From: Eudoraea adriatica DSM 19308 | Lineage (GTDB): Bacteria; Bacteroidota; Bacteroidia; Flavobacteriales; Flavobacteriaceae | Direction of reading: 5' to 3' | DNA: 64,000 nucleotides | NCBI RefSeq assembly: GCF_000382125.1 | Contig: NZ_KB907546.1 | Coordinates: 310,001-374,000 of the forward strand | Shown here: piece by piece, positions 16,657 to 26,514 of the stretch | Numbering within the stretch: the stretch's first letter is position 1 | Layout: each line of letters opens with the position of its first letter | Program-made: the position numbers and the translations under genes | Notes under the pieces: model-generated | The model's input: only the letters and a program-made list of their open reading frames with translations | The model's database searches: none | Told to the model about the DNA's origin: nothing

Positions 16657-18415
16657 AGACACCGGAAAAGCATTTGATTTTAGACTATTCAAAAGAGTAT
16701 TGGCCTATACCAAACCCTATAGGCTAACATTTTATGGCGTGGCCCTGGCTGCCATTTTAATTTCCGGATTTGCGGTTTTAACTCCGCTTATAGTAGGCGA
16801 AATTATTGACGGTGCTGTGAAGCAGGCTGATTCTGAAGAGCTGTTATTTCTTATCCTAATGATGGCTGGCGTACTTTTCGGACAAGTAATCAGCCAGCTT
16901 TGTTTTAACTATTATGCCAATTGGCTCGGAGAATCTGTTATCCGGGATATCCGGATTTACCTTTTCAAAAAGATGATTGGTTTTAAAATGAAATATTTCG
17001 ATAATTCATCTATTGGTTTGCTTGTAACCCGTGCCGTGGCAGATTTACAGCGCATAGGAGAGATTTTTAGTCAGGGTTTTTTTGTTATAGTATCCGACCT
17101 GCTAAAAATGATAGTAGTTGGTGTGGTTATGCTGGTAATCAATTGGAAACTGGCATTAATTGTGTTTGCCGTTTTGCCTGTAATTCTTTATGCTACACGT
17201 TTGTTTCAGCGTGCAATGAAGAAGGCCTTCATAGATGTTAGGGCCCAGGTTTCCAACCTCAATTCATTTGTTCAGGAACGTATTACAGGAATGAAGATTG
17301 TACAGCTTTTTAATAGAGAAAAAATTGAAAGTGAGAAGTTTCGGGAGATTAACAGGAATCATATGAATGCCTGGCTTAAAACGGTTTGGTACAATTCTTT
17401 TTTCTTCCCAATCGCAGACATAGTTTCCTCTATTACGGTAGGACTAATTGTTTGGTACGGCGGTCTTCAAAATGTTACCAATATTGAATTAGATGAATAC
17501 GGTGTAATTTTTGCCTTTATCCTTTTATCCAGCATGTTATTTCAACCTCTCAGACAGATTGCAGATAAATTCAATACGTTGCAAATGGGCATGGTAGCGG
17601 CAAACAGGGTTTTTAAAATTCTGGATACGGATAGCAATATCGAGGATTTAGGGACTGTTGAGAAAGATCATGTGCTCGGAAATATTAGATTTTCAAATGT
17701 TCATTTCGGTTACCTTGAAGATGAGGAAATATTGCATGGTATCTCCTTCGATGTAAAAGTTGGTCAGACTGTCGCTATAGTTGGCGCTACCGGAGCTGGC
17801 AAATCAACCATTATAAATCTCTTAAATCGTTTTTACGAAATCAATTCCGGGGAAATCCTGGTAGATGATGTAAATATTACGAATTATAAGTTGGCTTCCC
17901 TGCGGCGGAATATAGCGGTCGTATTGCAGGATGTCTTCCTTTTTGCAGATACCATAGCCAACAATATTTCCCTCAGGGACGAATCTGTTTCATTAGAAAG
18001 TATTGAGGAAGCCGCAAAGCAAATAGGTGTGCATGAGTTTATCAGCAGCCTGCCTGGTGGATATCAGTACAATGTAAAAGAAAGGGGAACCATGCTTTCC
18101 AGCGGTCAGCGGCAATTAATCGCCTTCTTGCGCGCTTACGTAAGCAATCCGAGTATTTTGGTCCTGGATGAAGCCACGTCCTCAGTAGACACTTATTCTG
18201 AACAGTTGATCCAAAAAGCTACGGAAAAGATCACTTCGGGCAGAACGTCCATTATTATAGCACACCGGCTGGCTACTGTTAAAAAGGCAGATAAGATCCT
18301 GGTTATGGATGCCGGTAGAATTCTTGAGAGCGGCACGCACAGGGAATTACTTAAAAGGGGAGGGTATTACAACAAGCTTTACGAAGCTCAGTTTTTGGCA
18401 GAAGAGGTTGCCTAA
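16649..18415 (+). CDS. ABC exporter, fused permease/ATPase (MsbA-like)
   Basis: 588-residue half-transporter. The N-terminal six-helix transmembrane domain (about 20-325) is followed by a nucleotide-binding domain with Walker A (GATGAGKSTIINLL), Q-loop (VLQDVFLFADT), signature (LSSGQRQLIAFLRAY), Walker B (ILVLDEATSSVD) and H-loop (IIAHRLATV). The signature motif is LSSGQ, with Ser in place of the usual Gly in LSGGQ. It works as a dimer in the inner membrane; lipid or drug export is typical for this class, but the substrate cannot be told. It overlaps truA by 8 bases. Confidence 0.9.
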   Translation: MDKDTGKAFDFRLFKRVLAYTKPYRLTFYGVALAAILISGFAVLTPLIVGEIIDGAVKQADSEELLFLILMMAGVLFGQVISQLCFNYYANWLGESVIRDIRIYLFKKMIGFKMKYFDNSSIGLLVTRAVADLQRIGEIFSQGFFVIVSDLLKMIVVGVVMLVINWKLALIVFAVLPVILYATRLFQRAMKKAFIDVRAQVSNLNSFVQERITGMKIVQLFNREKIESEKFREINRNHMNAWLKTVWYNSFFFPIADIVSSITVGLIVWYGGLQNVTNIELDEYGVIFAFILLSSMLFQPLRQIADKFNTLQMGMVAANRVFKILDTDSNIEDLGTVEKDHVLGNIRFSNVHFGYLEDEEILHGISFDVKVGQTVAIVGATGAGKSTIINLLNRFYEINSGEILVDDVNITNYKLASLRRNIAVVLQDVFLFADTIANNISLRDESVSLESIEEAAKQIGVHEFISSLPGGYQYNVKERGTMLSSGQRQLIAFLRAYVSNPSILVLDEATSSVDTYSEQLIQKATEKITSGRTSIIIAHRLATVKKADKILVMDAGRILESGTHRELLKRGGYYNKLYEAQFLAEEVA

Positions 18416-18423
18416 CACCTTCT

Positions 18424-19212
18424 TTAGGGTTGTTTTTTCACAGTTTTAAGATCTTCCATGGTTATTGTACCAGTTGCGAAAAGTATAGCATAGAAAGCTA
18501 TAATTATCCCCAGATAGCCAATAAATGCCAATATCAGAAAAAGACACATTCTTAAAATAAATTTTCCTGCCGAAAATTTATTTATCCTTTGCATTACATA
18601 TATTGAGTAGGCTACCATCAGCGGGAGCATAATGGTAGATAGCTCCATATATTCATCAGGCGCAAAAAGTATCATAATAAGGCTTACAGGGAAAGAAACA
18701 ATGCTCCAATGGGCTAAAGTATAGAGGAAAACAATTAGGTATTCAGAGAATACGTATCCTTTCTTATTAAAAGTTAGCCAACCGGCAATCCCAAAAATTG
18801 GGATAAACAAAACAAATACTAAAGACGAAAAGTCCATAATGACAGGCATTATCTTTTGATATAGTTCTGGATTTACTCCTTGATTGAAGACATCAAGGTC
18901 CATCTTTACGTCAAAAACCTTTTGAATCAAATAAATTGTAAGACCCGAGAGAGTTAGCGCAATTCCAAAATAACTTATCGGATTCAGGTGCTTTTTTCGA
19001 ATGCCTGAGATATAACCATCAATAACCTCTGCCGGTTTTGTGAATAAATGAATAAAAGTCCTGAAAAAGGTATTATCAAGATCAAAAAACCCCTCAATAA
19101 CTTCGTGCCAGAGGTTTTTAAATGTAAGTCTGTAACTTATTACTTTGGCACCACAGTCAGGACAGAAATTAAAATCTGTTGGTAATGGGTTTTTGCAATT
19201 TTTACACTCCAT
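18424..19212 (-). CDS. DUF3667 family membrane protein with N-terminal zinc ribbon
   Basis: 262 residues. The N-terminus MECKNCKNPLPTDFNFCPDCGAKV is a four-cysteine zinc ribbon, followed by the DUF3667 core (LTFKNLWHEVIEGFFDLDNTFFRT) and about five hydrophobic segments. Function of DUF3667 is unknown; such proteins are common in Bacteroidota. It starts 2 bases after the cdaA stop, so it is translated from the folP-cdaA transcript; whether it is linked to c-di-AMP signalling is not known. It is convergent with the ABC exporter gene. Confidence 0.8.
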   Translation of the reverse strand: MECKNCKNPLPTDFNFCPDCGAKVISYRLTFKNLWHEVIEGFFDLDNTFFRTFIHLFTKPAEVIDGYISGIRKKHLNPISYFGIALTLSGLTIYLIQKVFDVKMDLDVFNQGVNPELYQKIMPVIMDFSSLVFVLFIPIFGIAGWLTFNKKGYVFSEYLIVFLYTLAHWSIVSFPVSLIMILFAPDEYMELSTIMLPLMVAYSIYVMQRINKFSAGKFILRMCLFLILAFIGYLGIIIAFYAILFATGTITMEDLKTVKKQP

Positions 19213-19214
19213 AG

Positions 19215-20000
19215 CTAGAGTAAGTCCGATTTAATCTTATTAGCCAGATCGGATAAATCTTTGTACGAAACAAATTCCCCATTGTTTATATAAGAGATCA
19301 ATCCGGTTTCCTCACTAAGAACCAGTGCTACAGCATCTGTTCGTTCTGTAATTCCAATAGCAGCCCTGTGCCTTAACCCAAAACGCAAAGGAATATTACG
19401 CTCAGTAGATAATGGCAATATGACTCTCGTGGCTGTAATTTGATTATTTTCAATGATTGCTGCTCCATCATGCAATGGGCTATTTTTATAAAAGATACTT
19501 TCAATGATAGGCTGGTTTACTTCCACATTCATAGCATCCCCGGTAGATTTTACAAAATCCAGGGAATTGCTTCGCTTTATCACCAAAATAGCACCTGTCC
19601 GGCTTCTGCTCATCTTATCGCAGGCCTTGAGAACGGCATCAATATCCAGTTTTGAAGCAACACCTTCTTGTTTTAAAAATTTAAATCGTTTAACAAAATT
19701 CCGGTTTCTGGCAAAATTAGTTGAACCAATCATTAGCAGGAATTTTCGAATTTCCTGTTGAAAAACAACAATTAACGCAATCAAACCCACAGACATGAAT
19801 CCACCAACCACGCTGCTTATCATCTTCATATCCAGCAACTGGGTTAGTTTCCAAAAACCCCAAACTATGACAATTCCAATAAAAATATTAATAGCAACCG
19901 TTCCCCGCACCAGTTTGTAGACGTAATAAAGAAGGATAGCCACAAGGAGGATGTCTATAATGTCGGTGATTTTAAAATCCAGAAAGTTAAAAAATTCCAA
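19215..20000 (-). CDS. cdaA: Diadenylate cyclase CdaA
   Basis: Synthesises the second messenger c-di-AMP from two ATP. Three hydrophobic segments at residues about 12-85 anchor it in the membrane. The DisA-type catalytic domain follows, with the DGA motif in SPLHDGAAII (about residue 177) and RHR in RFGLRHRAAIG (about residue 208). 261 residues, usual length. It lies 45 bases after folP in the same direction, and DUF3667 follows. Unlike in Firmicutes, no cdaR/glmM is adjacent. Confidence 0.94.
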   Translation of the reverse strand: MEFFNFLDFKITDIIDILLVAILLYYVYKLVRGTVAINIFIGIVIVWGFWKLTQLLDMKMISSVVGGFMSVGLIALIVVFQQEIRKFLLMIGSTNFARNRNFVKRFKFLKQEGVASKLDIDAVLKACDKMSRSRTGAILVIKRSNSLDFVKSTGDAMNVEVNQPIIESIFYKNSPLHDGAAIIENNQITATRVILPLSTERNIPLRFGLRHRAAIGITERTDAVALVLSEETGLISYINNGEFVSYKDLSDLANKIKSDLL

Positions 20001-20045
20001 TCCTTGTCGTTTTTGTAAAATTAGAAAAAATAGATAAACAAAAAA

Positions 20046-20879
20046 TTAATCTTCAGTTTGGTTTAGTGCTTCTAATAATTCAATGCATTCCATTGCTTCT
20101 TTAACGTCATGAACTCTTAAAATATTGGCGCCTTTGGTCAAGGCATACGTATTTAGGACAGTAGTTCCATTTAATGCCTCACTTGGTTTATTGCCTAATG
20201 TTTTGCAGATCATAGACTTTCTGCTTAGACCCACCAGTACTGGCAGTCCAAAAGTCTTGAAGAGATGTAGGTTTCGTAAAAGAGAAAAATTTTGAAATGT
20301 ATTCTTGGAAAACCCAAAACCAGGGTCCAGGATTATATCATTGATTCCAAAAGATTTGGCCAGAGCTACTTTTTCGGACAAATAATGGAGGATTTCTTCC
20401 AAAAGCTTATCGTAAGTTGCCTTCTGCACCATGTTTTGCGGATTACCCTTAATATGCATCATTATATAGGGTACTTTAAATTCAGAAATGGTTGCCATCA
20501 TGCCGGAATCCAAATTTCCCGCTGAAATATCATTGATCATGGCCGCACCATTTTCAAGACAGCTTCGGGCTACCTTGCTTCTAAAGGTGTCTATGGACAA
20601 ATAGATGTCCGGAAAATTATTTAGTAAGAGGTCTACAACAGGCAAAATTCTTCTCAATTCTTCTTCTTCAGAAATGTCCGCAGCATTTGGCCTGGAACTA
20701 TAGGCACCCAAATCTATAAAAGCAGCTCCTTCGCCGAGCAATTTTTCTGTTTGCCTTAAAATAGAAACCTCATCCTTGTATCTGCCTCCATCATAAAAGG
20801 AATCCGGGGTAACATTTAAAACCCCCATAACTTTCGGCTTTTTTAAATCAATCAGGGTGCCTTTACAATTTATTGTCAT
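20046..20879 (-). CDS. folP: Dihydropteroate synthase
   Basis: Condenses 6-hydroxymethyl-7,8-dihydropterin pyrophosphate with p-aminobenzoate in folate synthesis; target of sulfonamides. Motifs seen: MGVLNVTPDSFYDGG near the N-terminus, FIDLGAYSSRPNA, SIDTFRSKVA, MINDISAG, DIILDPGFGFSK, and LVGLSRKSMI. The second motif reads GAYSSRP where GGESTRP is usual, a variation also known in Bacteroidota. 277 residues. First gene of folP-cdaA-DUF3667. Confidence 0.95.
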   Translation of the reverse strand: MTINCKGTLIDLKKPKVMGVLNVTPDSFYDGGRYKDEVSILRQTEKLLGEGAAFIDLGAYSSRPNAADISEEEELRRILPVVDLLLNNFPDIYLSIDTFRSKVARSCLENGAAMINDISAGNLDSGMMATISEFKVPYIMMHIKGNPQNMVQKATYDKLLEEILHYLSEKVALAKSFGINDIILDPGFGFSKNTFQNFSLLRNLHLFKTFGLPVLVGLSRKSMICKTLGNKPSEALNGTTVLNTYALTKGANILRVHDVKEAMECIELLEALNQTED

Positions 20880-20992
20880 AGGAATTTTTTAAACTATTTG
20901 GATCGCAAATTATTTTGAAGACCAAGATTAAACTCCGAACTTTGAGATTTCCATTATTTTGGTTGAAATTTACGCAAAATAGAACAATCTAC

Positions 20993-21538
20993 ATGCAGCA
21001 TACCTCCGAGCAATACGATGACATTATAAATTCTTGCAGGGACTTGTTTTCAAAGAAAATGAAAGATTATGGAAGTGCCTGGCGAATATTGAGACTCCCT
21101 TCTTTAACAGATCAAATATATATTAAGGCTCAGCGCATAAGAAGTTTACAGGAAAATGAAGTCCGAAAAGTAGATGAAGGGGAAAAATCTGAATTCATCG
21201 GAATTATAAATTATGCAATTATGGCCCTTATTCAATTGGAAAAAGGAGTCGCGCAGGAACCAGATCTGTCTTCGGAAGAGGCCATTAATTTGTACGACAA
21301 ACACATTGGTATTACAAAATCTCTGATGGAAAAGAAGAATCATGATTATGGGGAGGCCTGGCGAGATATGCGTATTAGTTCATTAACAGATTTGATAATT
21401 CAAAAATTGCTGAGAGTAAAGCAGATAGAAGATAATAAAGGAAAAACCTTGGTGAGCGAAGGAATTGAAGCCAACTATCAGGATATAATAAATTATTCTG
21501 TTTTTGCCCTGATTCAAATGAACGAATCTGATGATTAA
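20993..21538 (+). CDS. DUF1599 family protein (two repeats)
   Basis: About 181 residues containing the same unit twice: KKMKDYGSAWRILRLPSLTDQI...IINYAIMALIQLE and KKNHDYGEAWRDMRISSLTDLI...IINYSVFALIQMN. DUF1599 proteins are small Bacteroidota proteins without known function. I choose the ATG at 20993 (MQHTSEQYDDIINSC), since the 26 upstream in-frame residues from 20915 look like translated promoter region. It is divergent from folP and heads the run with the DoxX-type gene, tpiA, prmA and clpS. Confidence 0.82.
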   Translation: MQHTSEQYDDIINSCRDLFSKKMKDYGSAWRILRLPSLTDQIYIKAQRIRSLQENEVRKVDEGEKSEFIGIINYAIMALIQLEKGVAQEPDLSSEEAINLYDKHIGITKSLMEKKNHDYGEAWRDMRISSLTDLIIQKLLRVKQIEDNKGKTLVSEGIEANYQDIINYSVFALIQMNESDD

Positions 21539-21556
21539 AAAATTCTATAAAATTAC

Positions 21557-22654
21557 ATGAAACATTTGGTAGGCTTTTCTAGAGTATTTGTTGGGGTTTT
21601 ATTTATTATCAGTGGATTTATAAAGCTAAACGACCCGGTTGGCTTTTCATTTAAATTGGAAGAGTACTTTAGTCAGGGTGTTCTCGATTTGCCCTTTTTA
21701 ATGCCTTATGCATTAGCTATATCAATTTTTGTAGTGATTTTTGAAGTAGTGCTTGGTGTGTTTCTGCTGATAGGGTATCTAAAGAATTTTACAATATGGA
21801 GCCTTTTGCTCATGATCTTGTTTTTTACTTTTCTAACTTTTTATTCTGCTTATTTCAATAAGGTCACAGATTGTGGTTGTTTTGGAGATGCAATAAAACT
21901 TACCCCTTGGGAATCTTTTACTAAAGATGTAGTTCTACTGGTGCTAATTCTTGTTTTATACTTCGGAAGAAGATATATCAAGGCACTTTTTGATCCACGG
22001 ATCAGACAAATTATAGCAATAGCTGCTGTGGTTGTATGTGTACTTTACGGGAATTACGTTTTAAACCACTTACCAGTGGTAGATTTCAGGCCTTATAAGG
22101 TTGGCGCCAATATAGAGGAAGGGATGCAGGTACCCGAAAACGCTCCCAAAGCCGTGTTTGAATACGCCTGGAAATTTGATGTGAACGGAGAAGAAAAAGT
22201 ACTGGTAACCAATGGTGATTATCCGGATATAGACGGAGATTTTATAGGCGTGGAGACGAAAGAGATACAGAAGGGGTACGAACCACCAATACATGATTTT
22301 ACAATAGAGCAGCAAGGTGAGGATTTTACCGCTGCGTTAATGATGGAGGAAAAATTATTAATTGTAGTAGCCTATGATTTAGCTAAAAGCGACTATGAGG
22401 CATTTGCAGAAGTTAAAAAAGTTACTGACAAAGCCGGTAAACAAGGATATAAAATTATAGGTATGTCTGCATCCAATGAGGAATGGACGAATAGGATTAT
22501 TGAGAAATACAAGTTGGGATTTGAATTTTATTTTACAGATGAGACTACTTTAAAGACTATAGTCAGGTCTAATCCGGGAATACTAACTCTTGAATATGGT
22601 GTTATAACTCAAAAGGCACACTATAAGGATATGAAGGATTTAGAGTTTAATTAG
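21557..22654 (+). CDS. BT_3928-type DoxX-like membrane protein
   Basis: 365 residues. The first about 145 form a four-helix DoxX/MauE-like membrane domain with a conserved cysteine pair in TDCGCFGDAIKLTPWESFTKD. A fifth hydrophobic segment follows (about 153-172), then a soluble domain of about 190 residues that looks like a degenerate thioredoxin fold (LLIVVAYDLAKSDYEAF..., KIIGMSASN). MauE-type domains with CGCFG are tied to disulfide chemistry, so a redox role is plausible but unproven. It lies 18 bases after the DUF1599 gene. Confidence 0.78.
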   Translation: MKHLVGFSRVFVGVLFIISGFIKLNDPVGFSFKLEEYFSQGVLDLPFLMPYALAISIFVVIFEVVLGVFLLIGYLKNFTIWSLLLMILFFTFLTFYSAYFNKVTDCGCFGDAIKLTPWESFTKDVVLLVLILVLYFGRRYIKALFDPRIRQIIAIAAVVVCVLYGNYVLNHLPVVDFRPYKVGANIEEGMQVPENAPKAVFEYAWKFDVNGEEKVLVTNGDYPDIDGDFIGVETKEIQKGYEPPIHDFTIEQQGEDFTAALMMEEKLLIVVAYDLAKSDYEAFAEVKKVTDKAGKQGYKIIGMSASNEEWTNRIIEKYKLGFEFYFTDETTLKTIVRSNPGILTLEYGVITQKAHYKDMKDLEFN

Positions 22655-22736
22655 ATTTACCCGGGATTAATATAAAACCTACTTTCCTGAATAACCATAA
22701 GTAAAAACATATATTTTAATCATAAAAGAACATAAG

Positions 22737-23486
22737 ATGAGAAGTAAAATAGTTGCAGGAAACTGGAAAATGAATAAGAACCTGAGTGAGACAAAAGATT
22801 TATTGAGTGAGATATTAGATAAATTGCCGGATACTGAAGCAGAGGTTATTGTAGCTCCTACATTTGTAAACCTGTCTGAAGCAGCCCATATTCTGCAAAC
22901 ATCAGAGATTAAAGTTGCAGCCCAAAATATGCACTATGCCAGAAACGGTGCTTTTACTGGTGAAATTTCAGCTGATATGCTTCTAAATATCAATGTAGAT
23001 ACCGTAATTATAGGGCATTCAGAACGCAGGGCTTACTTTGGAGAAACAGATGAACTTTTAGCAAAAAAAGTAAAGGCAGCTCTGGAAAATAAAATGCGGG
23101 TAATATTTTGCTTTGGTGAGGAATTGGATGAGCGAAAGGCCGGCAACCATTTTAATGTAGTGGAATCCCAACTAAAAAACGGCCTTTTTGAACTACCCGC
23201 CGAGGCTTGGCAGCACATTGTTCTTGCCTACGAACCGGTCTGGGCCATTGGAACGGGAGAGACTGCTTCTCCGGAACAAGCACAGGAAATGCATGCCTTT
23301 ATTCGAAAGACCATAACGGAAGCTTATGACGCTTCGATTGCTGATGAAGTATCCATTTTATATGGAGGAAGCGTAAAACCTTCGAATGCCGGAGAGATTT
23401 TTTCCAAATCCGATGTAGACGGTGGGCTAATAGGTGGAGCTGCTCTAGTGGCAGATGACTTTATAGCTATTGTAAAGGCCATCTGA
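22737..23486 (+). CDS. tpiA: Triose-phosphate isomerase
   Basis: Interconverts dihydroxyacetone phosphate and glyceraldehyde 3-phosphate. Active-site elements are all present: GNWKMN (Asn, Lys), IIGHSERR (His), AYEPVWAIGTG (catalytic Glu), YGGSVKPSNA and DGGLIGGAAL (phosphate grip). 249 residues, full length. Downstream prmA begins 6 bases after the stop, so they are co-transcribed. Confidence 0.97.
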   Translation: MRSKIVAGNWKMNKNLSETKDLLSEILDKLPDTEAEVIVAPTFVNLSEAAHILQTSEIKVAAQNMHYARNGAFTGEISADMLLNINVDTVIIGHSERRAYFGETDELLAKKVKAALENKMRVIFCFGEELDERKAGNHFNVVESQLKNGLFELPAEAWQHIVLAYEPVWAIGTGETASPEQAQEMHAFIRKTITEAYDASIADEVSILYGGSVKPSNAGEIFSKSDVDGGLIGGAALVADDFIAIVKAI

Positions 23487-23492
23487 AAATTA

Positions 23493-24326
23493 ATGCAAGA
23501 ACTCTTTCTGGAATATCGGTTTTCTATAAGTCCCTTACAACCGGCTACGGATATCTTAATTGCTGAACTAGGCGAACTGGGTTTCGACAGTTTTGTGGAA
23601 ACTAACAATGGATTGTTGGCGTATGTTAAGAAGGAAAACTGGAACCCCTCAGCATTGCAAAATGTCCAAATACTTTCGAAAGAAAGTTTTAGTATTAGCT
23701 ATGAAGTATCGGATATAGAACAGGAAAACTGGAATGAACAGTGGGAAAAGAATTTTGACCCCATAAATGTAGACAACCAATGCGTTGTGAGAGCTCCTTT
23801 CCACAATAAACCTGATGTGGCATTTGATATAGTCATAATGCCCAAGATGAGTTTTGGAACCGGGCATCATGAAACTACGTATATGATGCTTAAATTGGTC
23901 CTGGCACTGGATTTCACAGGTAAAACTGTATTGGATATGGGCTGTGGCACCGGTGTTTTAGCAATCCTGGCCGCTATGAAAGGAGCCAGTTCTGTAGATG
24001 CAATAGATATCGATAACTGGAGTTACCTGAATGCTAAGGAAAATGTTGCCGCAAACAGCTGTGAACAGATTAATGTGTTTGAAGGTGATGTCAGTATATT
24101 GACAAATCACAAATACGATATCATCCTGGCCAATATTAATCGCAATATTTTGCTATCAGATATCCCTGTTTACGTTAAGCACCTGAGAAAAGGGGGAGTA
24201 TTGCTTTTAAGTGGTTTTTATAAAGAGGATATGTCGCTTATTTCAAAGGTGTGCACTGCAAATGGACTTTCATTTCAAGAAAATTTGGAAAAAAATAACT
24301 GGGTTGCATCAAAATATGTATTTTAG
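23493..24326 (+). CDS. prmA: Ribosomal protein L11 methyltransferase
   Basis: SAM-dependent methyltransferase that trimethylates ribosomal protein L11. Motif I is LDMGCGTGVLAILA; the region before it (PKMSFGTGHHETTYMML) is the PrmA-specific SAM-binding segment; NINRNILL occupies the position of the usual NILA.PL. 277 residues. Placed between tpiA and clpS, a gene order common in Flavobacteriia. Confidence 0.94.
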   Translation: MQELFLEYRFSISPLQPATDILIAELGELGFDSFVETNNGLLAYVKKENWNPSALQNVQILSKESFSISYEVSDIEQENWNEQWEKNFDPINVDNQCVVRAPFHNKPDVAFDIVIMPKMSFGTGHHETTYMMLKLVLALDFTGKTVLDMGCGTGVLAILAAMKGASSVDAIDIDNWSYLNAKENVAANSCEQINVFEGDVSILTNHKYDIILANINRNILLSDIPVYVKHLRKGGVLLLSGFYKEDMSLISKVCTANGLSFQENLEKNNWVASKYVF

Positions 24327-24347
24327 TTCATACAAAAACCTATCTGT

Positions 24348-24623
24348 ATGAGTACTAAGGAAAAAGTCTCCGAAGAACTACTTTTGGATGAGGAGACGGT
24401 GAAACAAAATGAAATAGTGCTGTTCAATGATGAAGTAAATACCTTTGAACATGTAATTCACACATTAATTGATGCTTGTGAACATACCCCGGAACAGGCG
24501 GAACAATGTTCATTAATAGTTCACTACAAAGGTAAATGTACTGTCAAAACAGGCGAGTATAAGGAATTAGAGCCTCGTTGCAGCAAATTGTTGCAGGCAG
24601 GATTAAGTGCCGAGATCGTCTGA
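24348..24623 (+). CDS. clpS: ClpS adaptor of the ClpAP protease
   Basis: 91 residues with the ClpS fold: IVLFNDEVNTFEHVIHTLIDACEHTPEQAE, then AEQCSLIVHYKGKCTVKTG. The NDEVNTFEHV segment is the N-degron pocket region. ClpS delivers N-end-rule substrates to the Clp ATPase. It follows prmA by 21 bases; a possible terminator lies about 125 bases further on. Confidence 0.94.
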   Translation: MSTKEKVSEELLLDEETVKQNEIVLFNDEVNTFEHVIHTLIDACEHTPEQAEQCSLIVHYKGKCTVKTGEYKELEPRCSKLLQAGLSAEIV

Positions 24624-24927
24624 GTTCTAATGTGTTTCCTGATCAATAAGTGACATAATATTCTTTTTTAACGCCAAAAGAATAGATCCTTTCTATGCAT
24701 TTAATTTGACAATAAGCTATTATCTTCGGTTAACTGGTTTAGGAGAACAAAGGTTAGATAGTTTCACTAACCTTTTTTTGATTAAATTGTGCGGGATATT
24801 GATGTTAGAATACTTCAGATAGGAATTAGGACTCAAGGATTACTATAAAAATTAGCAATGCATTAGTTCCTTGGCTTGGATCTGTAGTTAGGCATCAGTT
24901 ATCCCGATAATTTTTATTTAAATCTAA
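24624..24927. other. Intergenic region before the glucan locus
   Basis: 304 bases between clpS and the GH30 gene. It holds one intrinsic terminator (24749-24779). The remainder, which must include the promoter of the glucan locus, shows no convincing TTG-N19-TAnnTTTG match and no ORF. A regulator gene for the locus is not present here. Confidence 0.5.
24749..24779 (+). terminator. Intrinsic terminator downstream of clpS
   Basis: AAAGGTTAG (24749-24757) pairs with CTAACCTTT (24767-24775), loop of nine, followed by TTTT. It probably ends the DUF1599-clpS transcript and insulates the glucan locus. Confidence 0.75.
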
Positions 24928-26454
24928 ATGTCTCTTAAAATGGAACTAACAAATAGGAAACAGATGACTAGAAGAATAGCAGCATTGCTGTCGCTGGCAC
25001 TGTTATTCGTTAATTGCACAACCAAGGAAAAGGAATCACCGGAAAAAATAGCTACAGAACCCGAAATTAAGATTACAGCTACATCCAGCATGAATGCCAG
25101 CATCTATACTACCGCCCATAAGACAGATCTGAAACTGTCTGAGACGGGGTCATTGACATTTAATGATTTTAAACAACCTTTGGAAACTGAAATTGACGTA
25201 CTTGTTGATCCATCCAAACAATTTCAGACTTTTATGGGAATCGGTGCTGCCTTAACGGACGCCGCCGCCGAAACTTTTTACAAACTTACCGAAGAAAACC
25301 AGGATAAATTTTTAGAAGCTTACTTTAGTCAGGAAAAGGGTATTGGATATTCTTTGGGCAGAACCATTATTCACAGCTGCGACTTTTCAAGTGGTAGTTA
25401 TACCTATATCGAAGAAGGGGATAAGGAATTAAAAACATTTAATATTGATCATGACAGGCAATACCGACTTCCCTTTACAAAAAAGGCAATAGAGGCCGCT
25501 GGAGGTGAATTAACCATGTATGCAAGTCCCTGGAGTCCCCCGGCTTTTATGAAAACCAATAACAATATGTTACAGGGCGGGAAGCTAAAGCCCGAGTTTT
25601 ATCAACCCTGGGCTAACTATTATGTCAAATTTATTGAGGCTTATGAAGCAGAAGGAATTCCTATTTGGGGTCTAACCATACAAAATGAACCCATGGCCGT
25701 TCAACGTTGGGAATCCTGTATTTATACTGCCGAGGAAGAACGCGATTTCCTGAAGAATTATCTTGGACCTACCCTGGAAAAAGCAGGCATGGGAGATAAA
25801 AATATCATTGTGTGGGATCATAACCGCGATCTCTTATTTCAAAGGGCAAGTGTTATTTTAAATGACCCGGAGGCGGCTAAATATGTCTGGGGAACAGGTT
25901 TTCACTGGTATGAAGACTGGAAAGATGGCATTCCAATGTTTGATAATGTCCAAAATGTCAATGAGGTATTTCCGGATAAGAATTTAATTTTCACAGAAGG
26001 CTGTAACGAAGGTTATGATATTTCCAAAATAGAGGAAGAAAGACTTGCCGAGCGATACGGTAGGTCTATGATCAATGACTTTAACAATGGTACTGTGGCA
26101 TGGACAGACTGGAATATACTTCTGGATGAAACCGGGGGTCCCAACCATGTTGGTAATTTGTGTTTTGCACCGGCACATGGGGACACAAAAACCGGAGAGC
26201 TTACATTAACCTATTCTTATTATTACATAGGGCATTTTTCAAAATTTATACGACCCGGTGCTAAAAGAATTAGTAGCGTTTCAAGTGCAAATTCATTGCT
26301 GTCAACTGCATTTGTAAATGCAGATGGCAGTGTAGTGATCGTAGCTATGAATCAAAGTGATACACCTTTAGAATACAGCATTACAATGAATTCGAAAACA
26401 GCCAAAGTTGATATTCCCGGACACGGTATTCAAAGCATTGTGATGTCTGATTAG
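24928..26454 (+). CDS. Glycoside hydrolase family 30 lipoprotein
   Basis: 508 residues. A lipoprotein signal (RRIAALLSLALLFVNC) suggests membrane anchoring outside the cytoplasm. The GH30 TIM barrel is seen by FMGIGAALTDAAAETFYKL, SPWSPPAFMKTNNNM, the acid/base Glu in LTIQNEPMAVQRWES (about E254) and the nucleophile in LIFTEGCNEG (about E357), followed by the beta-side domain (FSKFIRPGAKRISSVSS). In marine Bacteroidota, GH30 enzymes with GH17 partners remove beta-1,6-glucosyl branches of laminarin, which fits the context; glucosylceramidase is the generic family name. Several in-frame ATGs (24928, 24940, 24964) could be the start; all keep the signal. First gene of the locus. Confidence 0.88.
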   Translation: MSLKMELTNRKQMTRRIAALLSLALLFVNCTTKEKESPEKIATEPEIKITATSSMNASIYTTAHKTDLKLSETGSLTFNDFKQPLETEIDVLVDPSKQFQTFMGIGAALTDAAAETFYKLTEENQDKFLEAYFSQEKGIGYSLGRTIIHSCDFSSGSYTYIEEGDKELKTFNIDHDRQYRLPFTKKAIEAAGGELTMYASPWSPPAFMKTNNNMLQGGKLKPEFYQPWANYYVKFIEAYEAEGIPIWGLTIQNEPMAVQRWESCIYTAEEERDFLKNYLGPTLEKAGMGDKNIIVWDHNRDLLFQRASVILNDPEAAKYVWGTGFHWYEDWKDGIPMFDNVQNVNEVFPDKNLIFTEGCNEGYDISKIEEERLAERYGRSMINDFNNGTVAWTDWNILLDETGGPNHVGNLCFAPAHGDTKTGELTLTYSYYYIGHFSKFIRPGAKRISSVSSANSLLSTAFVNADGSVVIVAMNQSDTPLEYSITMNSKTAKVDIPGHGIQSIVMSD

Positions 26455-26514
26455 GAATCGTTCATTTTTACCAATAAACCAAATTAAATAACCAACCAAA
26501 TAATACTGAAAATC